A DNA stretch of 6,912 bases from JAAEUE01 sp039180225. Lineage in GTDB: Bacteria; Pseudomonadota; Alphaproteobacteria; Rhizobiales; CAJQND01. Position 1 is the stretch's first letter. The number at the start of each line of letters is the position of its first letter. A program made the translations under genes and the position numbers. The DNA lies in contig JBCDDQ010000266.1 of NCBI GenBank assembly GCA_039180225.1, positions 1-6,912 of the forward strand, read 5' to 3'. The notes beneath the pieces were generated by a model that saw nothing but the letters and a program-made list of their open reading frames with translations, had not been told where the DNA came from and made no database searches. Below are positions 5,942-6,912 of this stretch, in pieces.

Positions 5942-5957
5942 GTTAACACACGTTAAC
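5942..5957. promoter_or_regulatory. Tandem GTTAAC half-sites resembling a CtrA binding box
   Basis: GTTAAC at 5942-5947 and again at 5952-5957 are separated by ACAC, giving TTAA-N6-TTAAC. The classic CtrA box in Alphaproteobacteria is TTAA-N7-TTAA(C), so the spacing is one base short. The site lies 138 bases upstream of the preferred kinase start, and the kinase family acts in the CtrA pathway. Its right half overlaps the pepN stop codon, so part of the match is coding sequence. CtrA binding is an inference. Confidence 0.4.
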
Positions 5958-6912
5958 CTTTTAAAGTTCGCGCAATCATCTCGCCCAGGTCGCGAGATAA
6001 GGGCTCATGGGCGGCAATGCGTTCAAGTTCGGTTTTTGCCTTTTCGTGCCGTCCGGCCTCCAACATGCGCCAGCTTTTGAAGCAAGAAGACAGTCTGGCG
6101 GAGACTTGAGGATTGATTTCATCGATTTTGACGATGATGTCGGCCACCAAGCCATAACCAGCCCCGGACGGGTCGTTGAACTTCACCGGGTTCATCATGG
6201 CGAAGGTGCCAATCAGGGCGCGCACCTTGTTGGGACGGGTGAGTGAGAAAGCTGCATGCTTGGTGAGAGCGCTGATATCCTCAAGGGCGCTCTCCTGAGT
6301 TGAAAGGGCGTTTAGCATCAGCCATTTGTCCACAAGCAAGTGGTCGTTCTTATGCTGCTCGTAGAAGGTCTCAAGCGCTCGGTTGCAGGCCTCCCCTCCG
6401 ATAGGCGCAAGGCAGAGCAGGGCCGCCATGGTGTCGTTCAAGCTGGTGCTCTTTGCGGCCTGCGAGCTTGCCAGGTCAATGCCTTGCGAAGGCGCACCGT
6501 GCACAAGATAGTCGAGAGCACCGTTGCGCAGAGCGCGTCGGCCGGCGCTTTCAGCATCAGGGGAATAGGGGCCGTTGCTGCTGCAGGCTTCATAAACCGC
6601 TTCGAGTTCAGCCTTGAGGCTTTCCCCCAAGGTGCTCTTTGCATGCCTATGGGCTTTGTGGATCGCGCCGGGATCGATGTTGCGGCCGATGTGGTTTGCA
6701 ATGCCGGATTCTCCCGGCAGAGACATCAGCTTCACCTTGAAGGCATCCTCGAGGCTGTCGTCGGTGACGACTTTGCGCAGAGCTTCGGTCAGATCCGCAT
6801 TTTGGGTGAGCGCCTGACCCGCCCGTGCCTGGTCCACGAGGCTCATCAGCCAGCTCTTCATGGAGGTTTGCCCGGCTTCCCAGCGGTTAAACGGATCGTT
6901 GTCATTGGCCAG
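5953..6912 (-). CDS. pepN: Aminopeptidase N, C-terminal part (5' end outside window)
   Basis: This is the last 319 codons of an M1-family zinc aminopeptidase of the PepN type, a cytosolic enzyme that removes N-terminal residues in the last steps of peptide breakdown. The frame is open to the right edge. The codons there read LANDNDPFNRWEAGQTS, matching the RW(D/E)A-type segment that begins the C-terminal helical domain of PepN, so the ATG at 6861 is internal. The block HAAFSLTRPNKVRALIGTFA, followed by MNPVKFNDPSGAGYGLVADI and the INPQVSARL/SCFKSWRMLEAGRHEKAKTELERI region, is characteristic of the PepN C-terminal alpha-solenoid, which closes over the active site. The HExxH zinc centre would lie beyond the window. 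The stop is TAA at 5953-5955. The gene runs in the same direction as the kinase, 148 bases upstream of it. It looks intact as far as seen. Confidence 0.93.
   Translation of the reverse strand: MANDNDPFNRWEAGQTSMKSWLMSLVDQARAGQALTQNADLTEALRKVVTDDSLEDAFKVKLMSLPGESGIANHIGRNIDPGAIHKAHRHAKSTLGESLKAELEAVYEACSSNGPYSPDAESAGRRALRNGALDYLVHGAPSQGIDLASSQAAKSTSLNDTMAALLCLAPIGGEACNRALETFYEQHKNDHLLVDKWLMLNALSTQESALEDISALTKHAAFSLTRPNKVRALIGTFAMMNPVKFNDPSGAGYGLVADIIVKIDEINPQVSARLSSCFKSWRMLEAGRHEKAKTELERIAAHEPLSRDLGEMIARTLKG

Larger units (their letters stand above)
5805..5952 (-). promoter_or_regulatory. Intergenic region and probable promoter/leader of the kinase gene
   Basis: This 148-base stretch separates the pepN stop from the preferred kinase start, both genes reading leftward. 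Its right half (5886-5952) is clearly more AT-rich than the rest of the window, as promoters are in GC-rich genomes. It holds most of a GTTAAC pair (5942-5957), a TTTGT/ACAAA inverted repeat (5891-5906), two CTAG tetramers (5896-5899, 5908-5911) and two GANTC sites (5856-5860, 5873-5877). I cannot assign a confident -35/-10 pair. An AT-rich TAAAAT hexamer on the minus strand lies close downstream of the GTTAAC pair but at non-standard spacing. No terminator with a T-tract is visible after pepN. Confidence 0.5.

Noticed and set aside
5886..5952. Defined sigma-70 promoter for the kinase
   Set aside because: AT-rich hexamers exist, but I found no -35/-10 pair with acceptable spacing, so only a general promoter region is reported.

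Overview
The window looks like chromosomal DNA of an alphaproteobacterium. It is moderately GC-rich (about 60% by eye) and densely coded. It carries the alphaproteobacterial signature gene PleC (PdhS/DivJ/PleC histidine kinase family) next to glnE and pepN. A Hyphomicrobiales-like or related lineage is my best guess, but the sequence alone does not fix the genus. I see no mobile elements, tRNA or rRNA genes or CRISPR arrays, and no gene-free stretch above about 150 bases.

Layout from left to right: the 3' half of glnE (+, cut by the left edge); a 98-base gap; then a four-gene plus-strand block. That block encodes a secreted protein with four EF-hand loops, an ECF-type RNA polymerase sigma factor, a single-pass membrane protein with no recognised domain, and a membrane-anchored periplasmic protein of the CpxP/Spy/CnrX heavy-metal-sensor type. 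The last three genes are tied by two consecutive 4-base ATGA stop/start overlaps. The block ends 8 bases from the stop of a convergent minus-strand PleC-like sensor histidine kinase. Upstream of the kinase, on the same strand, is the 3' end of pepN (aminopeptidase N), cut by the right edge.

Working model: glnE (nitrogen control of glutamine synthetase), pleC (cell cycle and polarity) and pepN (peptide turnover) are housekeeping genes. Between glnE and pleC lies a self-contained envelope-signalling cassette. In it a periplasmic sensor and a membrane protein probably hold the ECF sigma factor inactive until a metal or envelope signal arrives, much as CnrY and CnrX hold CnrH in Cupriavidus. The EF-hand protein would be a periplasmic calcium- or metal-binding partner or target. 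The membrane protein lacks the usual zinc anti-sigma motif (it has no cysteine at all) and is the least characterised piece.

The 148-base region between pepN and the preferred pleC start holds a pair of GTTAAC half-sites resembling a CtrA box (spacing 6 instead of the usual 7), a short inverted repeat and two GANTC sites. This fits a cell-cycle-regulated promoter but is not proven.
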